Source of the DNA: Flaveria trinervia | Taxonomy: Eukaryota; Streptophyta; Magnoliopsida; Asterales; Asteraceae | Direction: 5' to 3' | Assembly (NCBI GenBank): GCA_025506515.1 | Contig: CM046447.1 | Span: 88,397,498 to 88,461,497, forward strand | Length of the DNA: 64,000 nt | Part shown: one piece after another, positions 23,901 to 34,939 of the stretch | Numbering within the stretch: the stretch's first letter is position 1 | How the letters are laid out: the number at the start of each line of letters is the position of its first letter | Position numbers and translations under genes: made by a program | Notes under the pieces: generated by a model | Database searches by the model: none | What the model was told of the DNA's origin: nothing | What the model saw: only the letters and a program-made list of their open reading frames with translations

Positions 23901-24530
23901 TTGGACGCTCTGTGTAACATATTTCTAATATGTTTTCAAACCCAATCATCAAACCCATCTGTTCTAAGCTTAACATGGCTATTCTAAACATGAATAACCT
24001 ATAAGCATTCAAGAATCAACATCTAATCATGCACACTACATACGGGTAAAACTTGTAAAATCATTTTAATACATTTTCAGCCCCAAAGATAGTTTAAAAC
24101 AAGTAAAAACCGGGGTCTAGAACTCACCTGGTGCAACTTGGGTATTTCTTCCTTTCTAACCCGCTTGCAATGAGTTCAAACACCTAAAAACAATACCAAA
24201 CACACCCGAGCACAAACACATAAGCACATAAGCATGTAACCGGGATAAAACCCATCATAAACACTTAAAACCGTGAATTCTTACCTTGAATTCGTCTTCT
24301 CTTCTTCTTCTTTTTCTTCAGCTGAGAGTTTATGCTCTCCTCTTGTCTTTCTCTCTCTAAAGTCCGAATGAGAGTGATATGAAAAGAGGGTGGGTGGCCA
24401 TGCCCACCTTTACACCAACTTTTCAAAGTTTTTTGTCCTTTTTACACTTTTAATCCCTCCACTTGGACTTTATTGTTTTTCTTTCTTTTATTCTTCACGT
24501 ATTGTCTTTTTAAAATAACCGGGTGTTACA

Positions 24531-24542
24531 AGTCCACCCCCC
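24531..24542 (-). promoter_or_regulatory. polypurine tract of gypsy element 2
   Basis: On the minus strand AGGGGGGTGGACT directly precedes the LTR start TGTAACACC. This fixes the LTR boundary at 24530. Confidence 0.82.
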
Positions 24543-24569
24543 TTATATAGATTTCGTCCCCAAAACCTT

Positions 24570-25779
24570 TTATTCCTCGAACAGATGAGGATAATGCTGC
24601 CTCATCTCCTCATCAGTCTCCCATGTAGACTCGGATCCCTTCCTGTGCTTCCACTGTACACGTATAAGAGGAACCACTTTATTTCTCAGCCTCTTCTCTT
24701 TATGATCGATGATTGTCACTGGTTGCTCCACATAATTGAGCCTTTCATCTACTTCAATATCCTCTAGTGGACCAATCATGTCTTCATGAGCTATACACTT
24801 TCTCAAATGAGACACATGGAATGTCGGGTGAATCCCACTTAACTCATCCGGTAATTCCAACCTATAGGCCACCTCTCCTACTCGAGCAATGATTCGGAAA
24901 GGGCCTATATATCTTAGGCTCAACTTGCCCCGCTTCCTAAATCGGATAATACCCTTCCAAGGTGAGACCTTCAACATAACCCGGTCACCCACCTAGAACT
25001 CGATCGGTCTGCGTCGTTTATCAGCATACGAATTCTGTCTATCTTTGGCTGCCTTCATGAAGGCTTTAATCTTCTCAAGCTTCTCAGTCGTAGCCTCGAT
25101 TATCTCGACGCTCCCCAATTCCTTTTGACCAATATCACCCCAACAAACGGGTGTTCTGCATCTCCTACCGTATAGCATCTCGTATGGTGGCATGCCAATG
25201 CTGGCATGATAGCTATTGTTGTACGAGAATTCAGCTAACGGTAAGTGGTCATCCCACTTCCCCCAAAACAATCACACATGCCCGAAGCATGTCTTCCAGT
25301 GTCTGGATGGTCCTTTCTGACTGACCATCAGTTTGGGGATGATAAGTCATGCTAATATGTAACCTCGTCCCCATAGCATCGTGGAATTTCTTCCAGAATT
25401 TAGATGTAAACCGGGTGTCACGATCAGACACAATGGTCACCAGCACACCATGACGAGTTACAATCTCCTTGATGAACGGGTCAGCCAACCTCTTGAATGA
25501 ATATGTCTCGCGGATCGGTAGGAAGTGGGCACTCTTCGTTAAACGGTCAACAATCACCCATATGGTATCGTACCCTTTCGGAGTACGTGGCAGCTTCGTA
25601 ATGAAATCCATGGTGATGTGCTCCCACTTCCATTCCGGTATATCCAAAGGTTGGATCTTCCCATACGGCTTCTGATGTTCGGCCTTCACTTGCAAACAAG
25701 TAAGGCACTTACTCACATACTCCACCACGTCACGCTTCATACCCGGCCACCAATAATCTTTATTCATATCATGATACAT
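24570..25779 (-). pseudogene. gypsy integrase with chromodomain-like end, nearly intact
   Basis: Three adjoining frames cover the integrase. 25249-25779 begins with the HHCC zinc-binding region (DYWWPGMKRDVVEYVSKC, CLTC), then the core with its catalytic acids (TMDF..., VSDRDTRFTS, DGQSERT). 24993-25271 continues (EFSYNNSYHASIGMPPYEML). 24570-24992 is the C-terminal domain (RYIGPFRIIARVGEVAYRL, IHPTFHVSHLRKC), ending in a chromodomain-like VQWKHRKGSESTWE...YPHLF and a natural stop. A stop codon separates the last two frames and a small shift the first two. The protein inserts element cDNA into the nuclear genome. Confidence 0.88.
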
Positions 25780-25834
25780 CTTTATGGCACCGGATGAATG
25801 GAGTATCGAGGCTTGTGAGCTTCATCCAAAATCC

Positions 25835-27122
25835 TCACACGTAGATCCCTGAAACGGGGATCCACACCCGTCCAAATCGAGTTTTTACACCAAGTGTGTT
25901 TTCACCCAATTCCCCAACCAGACCTCTCATTCTTTCAGAGTTTAGATGATCTTCTTTTAATGCCTCCTCTTGAAACTCCTTGACTTGCTTCATTATATCA
26001 GAGGTCATGATCAGTTGATATGCTTTCACTCGAATTGGCTCAGGCCTCTCCTTTCGGCTAAGAGCATCAGCCACCACGTTGGCTTTTCCCGGATGATAAT
26101 GGATCTCACAATCATAATCTTTTATGAGCTCCAACCATCTTTACTTCAAGCTCTTGTGGTCAGTGAAAATGGTGCACTTCGTCCCGTACAGATAGTGCCT
26201 CCAAATCTTTAGTGCAAAGACCACGGCTGCTAGTTCCAAGTCATGAGTAGGGTAGTTGACCTCATGAACCTTCAACTGTCGGGATGCATAGGCAATAACC
26301 TTCCCTCTCTACATTAATGCACACACCCAACCCCGAGTAAGAAGCATCTGAATATACCACCAAATCCTCGCTTCCTTCAAGTAATGACAAGACATGGGCT
26401 TGAGTCAACCTCACCTTTAACTCCTCGAACGCCTGTTCTTGAGCTTGACCCCATGTAAACTTTACATCCTTTCGGGTCAACTTGGTCAGTGGAGAAGCGA
26501 TTTTGGAAAAGTCCTGAATGAACCTTCGATAATACCCCTCCAACCCCAAGAAACTACGAATCTCGGATGGCGTCTTTGTAGACTTTCATTGCATCACTGC
26601 CTCCACCTTAGTCGGGTCCACCATAATCCCGTCGGGATTCACCACATGGCCCAAGAACTAAACTTCATGCAACCAAAACGCGCACTTGGAGAATTTTGCA
26701 TACAACTTCTCCCTTCTTAACGTCTCTAGAACTTCCCGAATATGACCGGCATGCTCAATCTCACTCTTCGAATAAATCAGGATATCATCAATAAACACAA
26801 TCACTGATTTATCCAACATAGGCCGACACACACGGTTCATCAGATCCATAAAAGCAGCTGGCGCATTGGTCAAACCAAAGGACATGACAAGAAACTCGTA
26901 GTGACCGTAGCGCGTACGAAAAGTTGTTTTAGGGATATCCTGCTCCTTCACCTTCAACTGATGGTGACCAGATCGAAGGTCTATCCTTGAAAACCAATTG
27001 GCACCCTGAAGCTGGTCGAACAAATCATCTATTCTTGTTAAGGGGTATCGGTTCTTTACCGTTAAATTGTTCAGCTCGCGGTAGTCAATGCACATCCTCA
27101 TACTACCATCTTTCTTCTTCAC
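25835..27122 (-). pseudogene. gypsy reverse transcriptase and RNase H, element 2
   Basis: 26658-27122 is an intact RT palm: RMCIDYRELNNLTVKNRYPL, FRTRYGHYEFLVMSFGLTNA and the catalytic VIVFIDDILIYSK. 26262-26549 is the connection and the start of RNase H (GLEGYYRRFIQDFSKIASPL, VVYSDASYSGLG). 25835-26134 is the end of RNase H (DCEIHYHPGKANVVADALSR). In-frame stops or shifts lie between them (around 26550-26650 and 26135-26260). All catalytic motifs I looked for are present. Confidence 0.88.
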
Positions 27123-28075
27123 AAACAGGACCGGAGCACCCTAGGGAGAGATACTCGGTCTAATGAACCCCTTATCGAGCAGCTCCTGCAACTGCTCCAT
27201 CAGTTCTTTCATTTCTGTCGGAGCTAACCGATACGGTGCTTTGGCAGCGGGTTAAGCACCGGGTATTAGATCAATTTGGAACTCAATCTCGCGATCCGGT
27301 GACACACCGGGTAAGTCTTCCGGGAATATGTCCGGAAAGTCACACACAACTGGTACATCAGATAGTTGTGGTGTTAGCGCGTCCACGTCCTTTACGTAGG
27401 CCAAGTAGGCACTACATCCACGCCTTATTCACTTTCCCGCCACTGCCATCGAAATCACTTCCGGGATGGTCGCGACTCGATCACCATAAACCGTCACCTC
27501 ATCCCCGTCAGGTGCTGTCAATCGGATCATCTTCTTGCGACACACAATATTCGCTTCGTAGTCCGCCAACCAATCCATTCCTAGGACTACATCGAAACCG
27601 CCTAAGGTCATCACAAATGGTCTAACAGGAAATTTATGACCGTCTAGTTCTATGTCACAACATTCTATTACCTCAGAAATCCTTATAGACTTACCTATGG
27701 CAGTTTCTACCTCGAAGGGCTTATAAATACATCTACTCTTACTGGGAAACTTAGCACAAAAGCAGCAGAAATGAAACTCCTACTAGCACCAGAATCAAAC
27801 AACATAGATGCAAGAGTTTGGTTTACTAGAAACATACCTGACACCACGTCGGGGTCTGTCATAGCCTTCTCCCGAGTCATCGTGAAAGCTCGGGCGTTTG
27901 CCTTCTGTCCTTCTCCTCCAGCCTTCTTCGCTCCCGAACTCTCAGCCCTAGGCTTCTTACAATCCTTGTTCACGTGGCCCTCCATGCCACAGTTAAAACA
28001 CCAGATCGTACGACAGTCCTTGGCTATATGCCCCGGCTTCCACATTTGAAGCATACATTCAACCCCAGCCTGCAT
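27123..28075 (-). pseudogene. gypsy protease and gag zinc knuckles, element 2
   Basis: 27707-28075 carries two zinc-knuckle-like Cys/His clusters, the clearest being CFNCGMEGHVNKDC. It continues into the aspartic protease, whose active site is read as DSGASRSFIS (DSG in place of the more usual DTG). 27429-27614 holds GFDVVLGMDWLADYEANIVC, the second conserved protease block. A stop lies in the RT lead-in near 27253. The frame is broken between 27614 and 27707. Confidence 0.82.
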
Positions 28076-28206
28076 TCCCCGCTATGTTCTCTCCCACACC
28101 TGTCACACCTCCTTGTACCCGCACCCGATGCGACCACACGACGGTTGTCCACCCGTGCCTTCTTGTTACCCGTCGAAGCATTACCCCGACCAAACCTTTT
28201 CCCCTA

Positions 28207-29142
28207 TCAGTTACGATCACCACCACTCTTCTTTCCACCTTCATTCACCACCAGCGTCCTCTCATCAAACAGTCTCCCTGCCAAATCCACTGCCGACCTA
28301 AACGTGCTCGGTCGGGCAGTGATCATGTGCCTGCGAATATCTGCTGGCAAACCCTGAAGGTGCCTTTTGATTTTTCGAGACAGAGGTGTCACTTGATCCG
28401 GCACCAGACATGCCATCTCGTTGAATTTCGTGGTGTACTGCTGGTGCGTCATAGTTCCCGCCTCCAGTTGCACAACTCCCTTTCGACCTTGTCTATTTCC
28501 CAATGAGGACAAAACTCTTCAATCACCAACTTTTTCAGCTCAGACCATCTCATCCTCTTGATGGCCCTGCTACCCTCGGCTTGGACAATGTTTTCCCACC
28601 AGCACAAAGCCGAATCCACAAAAGAGTGGGTAGCGAACTTCACCATTTGGTCTTTCCGGCACTCGCTGATATCGAGAACAGCCTCCATTCCCTCACCCAC
28701 CGATGAGCAGATGCAGCAGTGCCGTTTCCATCAAAAGTAAGGGGCTTGCATCTCATAAACGCCCCATAGTTACAGCCTCTAGTCGCCTCTGGCGCAGGCT
28801 CCTCTTTTTCCTCCTCATCATCATCAGAGAGAACCGTTTCCAGCTCTGGTTGCTCCTGTCCTCCCGAGGACCTGTTCTCTCTTTTCTTTCCCCTTCCCTT
28901 ACTACCTTGACCACTTCAGTCACCACAAATGGTAGAATCATCTGCATGACCTGATGAACCTCCTCCACCACAGCCTCCTTTACTGAGGCCCTCAGATTGG
29001 CGCTCTTGTCGCCACCCACCGGATGAGGGGTCTCTGGTTCTTCATGAACCACTTTCTCGACTCTGAGTCTCCCTCTCTTGGGTCGCGGAGCAGCACCGTG
29101 ACCTCCACCACGAGAGGCTTTCGAAGATCTACCGCCAGCCAT
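28207..29142 (-). pseudogene. gypsy gag, element 2, broken
   Basis: The start is the ATG at 29142 (MAGGRSSKASRGGGHGAAPR), a basic N-terminus followed by a Val/Glu-rich stretch (SVKEAVVEEVHQVM). 28449-28700 holds the capsid-type Gag core (EAVLDISECRKDQMVKFATH, ALCWWENIV). 28207-28512 continues (TKFNEMACLVPDQV, HLQGLPADIRRHM). Frame changes separate the three parts. Gag would package the element RNA into particles. Confidence 0.82.
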
Positions 29143-29302
29143 CTTCTAACACACTATAAGATTCAAACACTAACGTGGTCATTCAAGGTAATAGCTCAGT
29201 TTATGTCAAGTATAGTAAGTTCTTAATTACAGTGGCCAGTTGTGATTAGCCACTTACTTTACTCTTCAAACCCCAAGCATCTCCTATCCTGACTTAATCA
29301 GT
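29143..29302 (-). other. remnant of gypsy leader; primer site missing
   Basis: An intact element should show a primer-binding site and the LTR end here. Instead, non-LTR sequence joins directly to an internal LTR position near 29303. The LTR counterpart of 22225-22727 is gone. Confidence 0.6.
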
Positions 29303-29803
29303 ATCTAGGCCTATCATAGACATTCTATAATGGTGCATCGCACCTCGTGGTCACAGTACCTAGGGTAAGATTTAGGTTTACTATGCAATACCTTTCTGTT
29401 CGTGGTTCCGGACCTAGGCCTCTCATAGACCTTCTATAACGGTGCATCACACCTCGTGGTCACAGTACCTAAGGTATGAATGTAGGTTTACCATTGCCAT
29501 ATGCAATACCTTTCTGTTCGTGGTTCTGGACCTAGGCCTATCATAGACCTTCTATAACGGTGTAGCGCACCTCGTGGTCACAGTACCTAAGGTATGCAGC
29601 AATAGTTCTATGCAAATGGTCAATCGCAAAGAAAGACTCCGATGTACATGCCATGCTTACAAGACTATCTCTACTTTCATTACTCATTAATGCATGCATT
29701 CTTACTTCATGTTCCTCTTTCCTTTATTTTCACTTTACGTTACATAATACTTTGTTTATTCATTAACATCACACGTAAAGTCATGGGAAGGATAAACATA
29801 TAT
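29303..29803 (-). repeat. 5' LTR fragment of gypsy element 2, truncated at both ends
   Basis: Matches 22728-23226, including all three hairpin-bearing tandem units, with scattered substitutions. It stops abruptly at the (TA)-start of a TIR element (GATAAACATA then TATATAGGGG). The remaining ~1.3 kb of the LTR is not seen afterward. Confidence 0.85.
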
Positions 29804-29806
29804 ATA

Positions 29807-30185
29807 GGGGATGGTTCCTGAGAAAACTAATAGTTATGTGAAAACCAAATAAAACCAAGGAAAACAATTACATAATTCATATATTTTATGTTATTTTAAT
29901 TTTTAAAAGGTTATTTAAGCATTTTTTACATATATATTGAACATAAGTACGAGAATGAAGAGTCTTACATATACGTAACACTATGTCGAATGAAAAATGG
30001 TTACGTATACATAACCTATATGTGACGTATGTGTAAAACCATGCTACAGTTTTTCATTTGATCCATACATTTGTCTATATATATACACACAAAAAAATAT
30101 AAGAGGTAGTGATAAAAAAGTATAAGTTTTGTGACCGATTTCATTGGTTTTCTCTAGTTTTTTGTGGTTTTCTTAGGATCCCTCA
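29807..30185. mobile_element. (TA)n-flanked TIR element, family A (A4), about 380 bp
   Basis: The left end GGGGATGGTTCCTGAGAAAA is an imperfect inverted repeat of the right end GGTTTTCTTAGGATCCCTC. Further inward GTGAAAACCAA pairs with TTGGTTTTCTC. The interior (29960-30040) has TTACATATACGTAAC, GTTACGTATACATAACC and related words. TA-rich sequence flanks both sides. Non-coding. Confidence 0.62.
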
Positions 30186-30195
30186 TCTCTCTCTT

Positions 30196-30204
30196 TATAT
30201 ATAT

Positions 30205-30248
<44 letters not shown>
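30196..30248. repeat. (TA)n tract between TIR elements A4 and B1
   Basis: Alternating TA with one slip, bordering a family-A element on the left and a family-B element on the right. Confidence 0.95.
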
Positions 30249-30251
<3 letters not shown>

Positions 30252-30690
30252 GAGAGTTATTTTGAGAACCTATGTTTTTTGTAAAAACTTTAAAAACCAA
30301 TATCAATCACACATTTTAGTCACATGCAACTCAATGTCAATTTCACATTTTTTTAAAACGTTCATAATATTTTTTCACGACATTATTTTTTTAAATAAAT
30401 ATTACCGTTAATTTTGGTACTTTTTTATTTTTTCAACGCCTACCATATTGATATACTTTTTTAAAAAAAATATCGAGCCGTTATTTACACATGTGTAATA
30501 TCAGATTTACACATGTGTAAATCAATTATTACACATATGTAAATTGAATTTCGTAAAAAAAAGGATTTTTTTATCATTTTTTATATATATTTTTTTATAA
30601 AAGAGAGAAAAGAAAAAAATATTTTTATGGTTTTATTTTTCTTATTTTAATTTTATTTTTTGATTTATAATTTTTTTAATATGTTTGTGT
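30249..30690. mobile_element. TIR-element sequence, family B (B1), right end not found
   Basis: Starts GGGGAGAGTTATTTTGAGAA after (TA)n and shares long collinear segments with 50398 onward. Shared words include CACATGCAA, AACGTTCATAA, CAACGCCTACCATATTGATA, and three TTTACACATGTGTAA palindromes at 30486-30545. The right inverted repeat present in B2 is absent, so this copy is truncated or diverged. Confidence 0.55.
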
Positions 30691-30719
30691 GTGTGCGTGT
30701 GTCCAAACATGTTTTAGAC

Positions 30720-30800
30720 AAGAGGCGCCGCCTAGCATGGCAGGGTGCTCTACCTTTCCACCCACGTGGTGCGGGTTTAATCACACCACCCATGCCATCT
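30720..30800 (+). repeat. tRNA-like box A / box B sequence, possible SINE head
   Basis: TAGCATGGCAGGG at 30733 fits the tRNA box A consensus except at one position. GGTTTAATCAC at 30774 is a weak match to box B at the usual spacing. It cannot be folded as a clean tRNA, and I see no tail or target duplication. It could be a pseudo-tRNA, an old SINE head, or chance. Confidence 0.3.
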
Positions 30801-31441
30801 TTTGTTAATTTTTGTTTTTTCTTGTCTTATTTATTTTACCCATGCTTTTGTTTGAAAACTTAGTTCTTTGATTGTTTTTTATTTATTTATTTTTTATATT
30901 CAATTTTTACTTAAATTTTTATTTGATTCTAATTTGTCATCACTCGTATGTTTCATAAGAAGGGAAGGGGAGATATAAAACCGTAAGGTTCCCTAAAGAA
31001 TAGAGGCAGGGTGAAGTTTTTCACACATCTAGCCGGACACCGCTAAAATGACACATCCACGAGCCTCACCAGTTACACATACTCTTTACGATCATACATC
31101 GATACCCCTACCCAAATAATTTTAAAAACTTCAATACTCTAGGGGCCAAATTCAAAATAAAAATATCTCAAAGGATACTCGACTAAAAAAAACTTTGCCG
31201 TTTGATGATAACGATTAACAATCCTCAACACGTAAGCTTCTCGACTATGGCGGGCTCCAGCCCGTGATGCTCAGAACACATCGCTGAAAACTCTACACTA
31301 ATTTCGGAATATCGTATATACTTTCCCCCCCTTCTGCAAAATACCCTTTTCATCCCATAATCTTTGTCAATCACAACAACTATTGCCATTAATCGGCCAT
31401 TTTCCAACCCTTTTCAACAATCTCTATCATTTGCCACACTT
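30801..31441. other. intergenic / upstream region of the ACBP gene
   Basis: No ORF with features is visible. The part 31000-31360 is less AT-rich than the DNA to its left and would include the promoter and 5' UTR of the gene starting at 31442. I see no unambiguous TATA box. Confidence 0.4.
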
Positions 31442-32761
31442 ATGGAGCTTTTTCAGGAGTTGCTCTTCACAATATCTTTCTCTCTCATAGTTTCTTTGTT
31501 GGTCGTCAAGCTATTTGCATTTGCGTCGAGTTTTGATGATGGGAATTCGACCGCATCGATGATGGTTGAAGAAAAGATGATCGAGAAAGAATGGGTTGTT
31601 TGTGATTCTGAGAAAGGGGAAAAAGATGCGTGCTTTCAAGATTCGGTGAAGGGAAGTGATGGGGTTGATCTTGGGTGTGTTGATGGTGATTTGGGAAGTG
31701 GGGTTGTGATCGAAGGTGCTGAAAGTGTCGGTGGGGTTGGTGAGTGTTATGTGTTCGATGAAAGTCCTGAGAGAACTGAAGGTAATGATGATGGTGGTGA
31801 TGGTTTGGGGGAAAGTGATCAGGATAATGTGCAAGGGGATTGTGTGAAGTCTGTTGAAGTGCAGGATGAATCATCCGCCATCGGTGTTGGTGAAGTGAAG
31901 GTTGTTGAGGAAGATGAGGGTTTGGATGATGATTGGCAGGGGATTGAGACAACTGAGTTGGAGAAGAGTTTTGGTGCTGCTGTGGCATTTGTGGATTCAA
32001 AGAGCGGTGGTGATCGCGTAAATTTGATTGATAATGAAGTGAAGATACAGTTGTATGGGCTGCATAAGGTTGCCATTGAAGGGTCTTGCTTTGAACCGCA
32101 ACCGATGGCTCTCAAGGTCTCTGCTCGTGCCAACTGGTATAAAGCTTCAACTCTTTTAGAGATGATGTGTTCCTTACTACCTCATTTATATTTATCTGAA
32201 TATGCAAACAACATAATATATGAGCTTTTATGTGTCAAGAATAATGTGCAAGAGTTGAAAAATATGTGTAAATTTAGAGCATTTGGTACTTTGTTCTATT
32301 ATGTACATGCAGAATGACTCAATGCATGCAAGATGCCATGAAGTAATTGCATTTGTTCAGTTCTTTGGACAATTATGTGCTGACATTTGCATCATCTGCT
32401 CAGTATTCTTGTTGTTTGTAGATGTAATTGCCATTGGCAGAAAGCCCCTTAATTTTTGCTAATCTTGTTTTGGTTCTTTTTGCTCTTTAAACATAGGTCT
32501 ATCAGGGAAGATATCAAAATCGTTTCACCTAAAGTTGTGAATTTGTTGCTAATGTTTTGCTTCTTTTATAACTGCCAAAGATTACATAATGTTGTTTTTT
32601 TTTTTAATTTTGTTGATTCTCTCTATGATTCTTAATGTATGGAACATTATGTCAGGAATTCCTGGAAACGCTTAGAGAATTTAGGACGAGAGGATGCAAT
32701 GGAACAATATATTGTGCTTCTTTCTCAACATGTTCCGGATTGGATGGAAAGACATGCTTCT
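31442..32761 (+). CDS. ACBP3-like: acyl-CoA-binding protein, ACBP3-like, at least two exons (3' end unclear)
   Basis: Acyl-CoA-binding proteins bind long-chain acyl-CoA and phospholipids. Plant class III members (Arabidopsis ACBP3) enter the secretory pathway. Exon 1 is 31442-32136 and exon 2 is 32656-32761, joined CTG|GTAT...TCAG|GAATTC inside a Trp codon. The start at 31442 gives MELFQELLFTISFSLIVSLL, a hydrophobic signal-anchor typical of the class; the upstream frame opens only with TTG. Residues ~30-165 are acidic and Gly/Val-rich. The ACB domain runs from ~170 to the end (ELEKSFGAAVAFV, VQLYGLHKVA-type block, PMALKVSARANW, AMEQYIVLLSQHVPDWMERH). At 32761 a good donor (GTAAGA) occurs, but I see no third exon; reading through adds nine residues and a stop at 32791. 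Family and exon 2 are secure; the C-terminus is not. Confidence 0.85.
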
Positions 32762-32796
32762 GTAAGAAAATTTTCTTTTCATGTTAATTAAGAAAT

Positions 32797-33003
32797 TTAT
32801 CATTCAACTAGAAGAGGGTGGGCATTGAAGCAACCGGTAAGGTTGCTACTTTGTGACTTTAAGGTCATGGGTTCAAGCCGTGAGAAATAGCTTCGCGCAC
32901 AAAGTTTATTGTAAGGTTGCATACATTAGATCAAGCGATCCGGCCCCTGAGCAAAACGGGAGTTAACTCAAGCACCATATACACTCTTTTTATCATTCAA
33001 CTA
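32797..33003 (+). mobile_element. Au-type SINE with 14-bp target duplication
   Basis: The body (32811-32989, about 179 bp) has a tRNA-like head with box B GGTTCAAGCC at 32870. Downstream words match the Au SINE family as I remember it: TTGTAAGGTTGCATACATTAGA, GATCCGGCCC and AACGGGAGTTAACTCAAGCA-like blocks. TTATCATTCAACTA lies at both ends (32797-32810 and 32990-33003), a perfect target-site duplication. It sits just beyond exon 2 of the ACBP gene, in its third intron or 3' flank. SINEs are transcribed by RNA polymerase III and mobilised by LINE enzymes. Confidence 0.85.
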
Positions 33004-34939
33004 AAAAGCAAATGTCTAATCCTTAAAACGAGTAATCTCTAAAGACAGTTGGACATATGACCCATATAGGATTTTGTCTGGTATCTTTTATGACTTGTGG
33101 GTCATGTGGGACTGACTTTGGATCAATGAAAGTGTTACATAACCTTATGATGTTGATCTGATTGGAACTTTCAATAGTTTTATATTCTTTTCTTAGAGAT
33201 TAAGACTTGTAAATTCAATCATTTGTCACTAATAGTTGGTGTGTTTGGACAAATGTGTTAGGACAAACAATGACATGAAGTATTGAAGTTGTACCTGGGT
33301 TGATCATGGCTCCTTGGCAGTATCTCTTACATTAATGGGGTCTAACTTGAAACTGCAGCATTTCTTGCCTCCATGATAAGTTAGGCTATTTCAGGGCATA
33401 TTAGTAAATAATAATACCTTTATTTGTAAATAAAAATGGTTATGATTGCTTATGTTATGGCTAGCATTTTGGGTAAAATGCTAGATTTTTTTTCTTTTTG
33501 TATCTAATTTGCAATTGTTGTTGCTGGGCTCCTTATATTATTACTTGTGTTGGTTGGTTGATTTCTCATGGTCTCATAAAGCAAGTATATGATTGTTGTC
33601 CTTTTTAATTTTTGTTATATTGTTGTAATACTTAATGGTCCACATATTCTATATTTTAAATTTGCTACTCAATAAGACAAAGATGCAAGCAAATGATACT
33701 AAATTGTAGGATAAAACTGTTTGTTGAAACTTTTATCCTTTAGGATTAGGGGCAATTTGTATATTTCCCTTTTATATATACACTCAAAAAAATCAATTAC
33801 ATATTTTCATTTCCTAAAATGTATATTATATATATATTCATCATTTCATTAAAATTAATTTATTGAAAATTAGTATATCTTTTATTGAAAATGTATATTT
33901 TATAGAAAAATATGAAACTTATTTAATAACAATTCCATATTTGTATACATAATTAAGGGTGATTCTACCTTACATATGTTTTGAGTTTACATGTCTACCT
34001 CACATAATTAAGGGTGATACTACCTTACACAAGTTTTGAATTTACATGTCTACCTAATATAATTAAGGGTGATACTACCTCACATCACTATATCTTTTAA
34101 TAAGTAGGTGCTATTAACATGTTAAAATTTAGTATTACAGAAAAGGCATAAAAATATATATGTTCAACCTTCAACCTTCAACCTATGTATTACTCTTGGA
34201 ATCCGTTTAGGACTTTATTACAACTTGTCAACCTTTCGACTTGATTTGATAAACATGTTAAACGTGATAAGTTACATGGTTTAACTTTTGAATGTGTTTG
34301 AATCAGGATTGATATCCTTCATCCGAATAACATATTCATGTTCATCAACTTTAACCCTTTCAAATACTTTTATTGATATCTTCAATTCCGTCATCCATGT
34401 ATGCTCATTTGAGGGGATAGAAAGCGCAAAGATAGGTAAAAACCCTGTTTCAAATCCGAAACAACAACCCGACTACCAAACCGGATTCGCTTCAATCCGA
34501 CCCAACCCACTCGTAGAGTTGAGGCCAGTTCTTAACCATATACAACGAAACCGTTTTCAACCTAGTAAAACCCGAATCAACTAGATTTCAACCCAGTTTC
34601 AAATCCGATTGAAATCCAGCCATCTCCTTCACTCAATCCAGTTTCACCCTAAACCGGTTAAAAAACCGGTTTAGACTTTATTTAACCCAACCGAACACGT
34701 TTCGAAACTGGTTTCGAACCTGGTTTGTACGCATTATGGAAAAGGGGCTAGGGCTCGTATTCGCGTGTACGGATTGGTGTAAAACGCCACAGGCCCAAAA
34801 TCCAGCAAAAACACCATCGGTCATCGGATCTAACCCGTCGGAATCGTCTGATGAAAATCGATCGCCGGCGACTTTTCACCAGTTGATTTGCTTTATTTAG
34901 ATCCAAAATCAACGATCGATCTGCATTATTCGTTTTCCG
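33004..34939. other. ACBP 3' flank and MFSD5 upstream region
   Basis: AT-rich DNA without a supported gene. It holds a 55-bp tandem repeat at 33951-34115. The segment 34440-34740 is rich in AACCGG/CCGACCC words, like the array at 47104-47465. From ~34730 the sequence becomes less AT-rich, as expected for the promoter and 5' UTR of the transporter gene. Confidence 0.5.
33951..34115. repeat. 55-bp tandem repeat, about 2.7 copies
   Basis: AATTAAGGGTGATNCTACCT starts at 33951, 34006 and 34061, each copy followed by TTTACATGTCTACCT in the first two. The spacing is exactly 55 bases. Confidence 0.88.

Larger units (their letters stand above)
22225..24530 (-). repeat. 3' LTR of gypsy element 2 (2306 bp)
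   Basis: In element orientation it begins TGTAACACCCGG and ends GGGACCTTACA. The internal part matches 29303-29803. It contains three tandem ~110-bp units (22713-23022), a GGCGCATGG minisatellite (23483-23900), and a strong 5'-splice-site consensus on the minus strand (CAGGTGAGT, 24122-24130). The CT-rich stretch 24290-24370 resembles a transcribed leader. Confidence 0.88.
22225..29803 (-). mobile_element. second Ty3/gypsy element (chromovirus-like), 5' end deleted
   Basis: Minus-strand element with a full 3' LTR (22225-24530), PPT, and integrase through gag (24570-29142). Only a ~500-bp piece of the 5' LTR remains (29303-29803). It is related to, but clearly different from, the first gypsy element in both protein and LTR sequence. 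The primer-binding site and both ends of the 5' LTR are missing, so the copy is dead. The base before the LTR is preceded by TTACA, a candidate target duplication whose partner is lost. Confidence 0.88.

Noticed and set aside
31364..31441. N-terminal extension of the ACBP frame
   Set aside because: It opens at TTG, not ATG. The ATG at 31442 gives the class-typical membrane-anchor start.
31506..32133. Three long minus-strand frames rich in His, Pro and Asn
   Set aside because: They are the antisense of ACBP exon 1, whose GATG/GGTG-rich codons give open reverse frames. The plus frame carries a known domain and spliced continuation.
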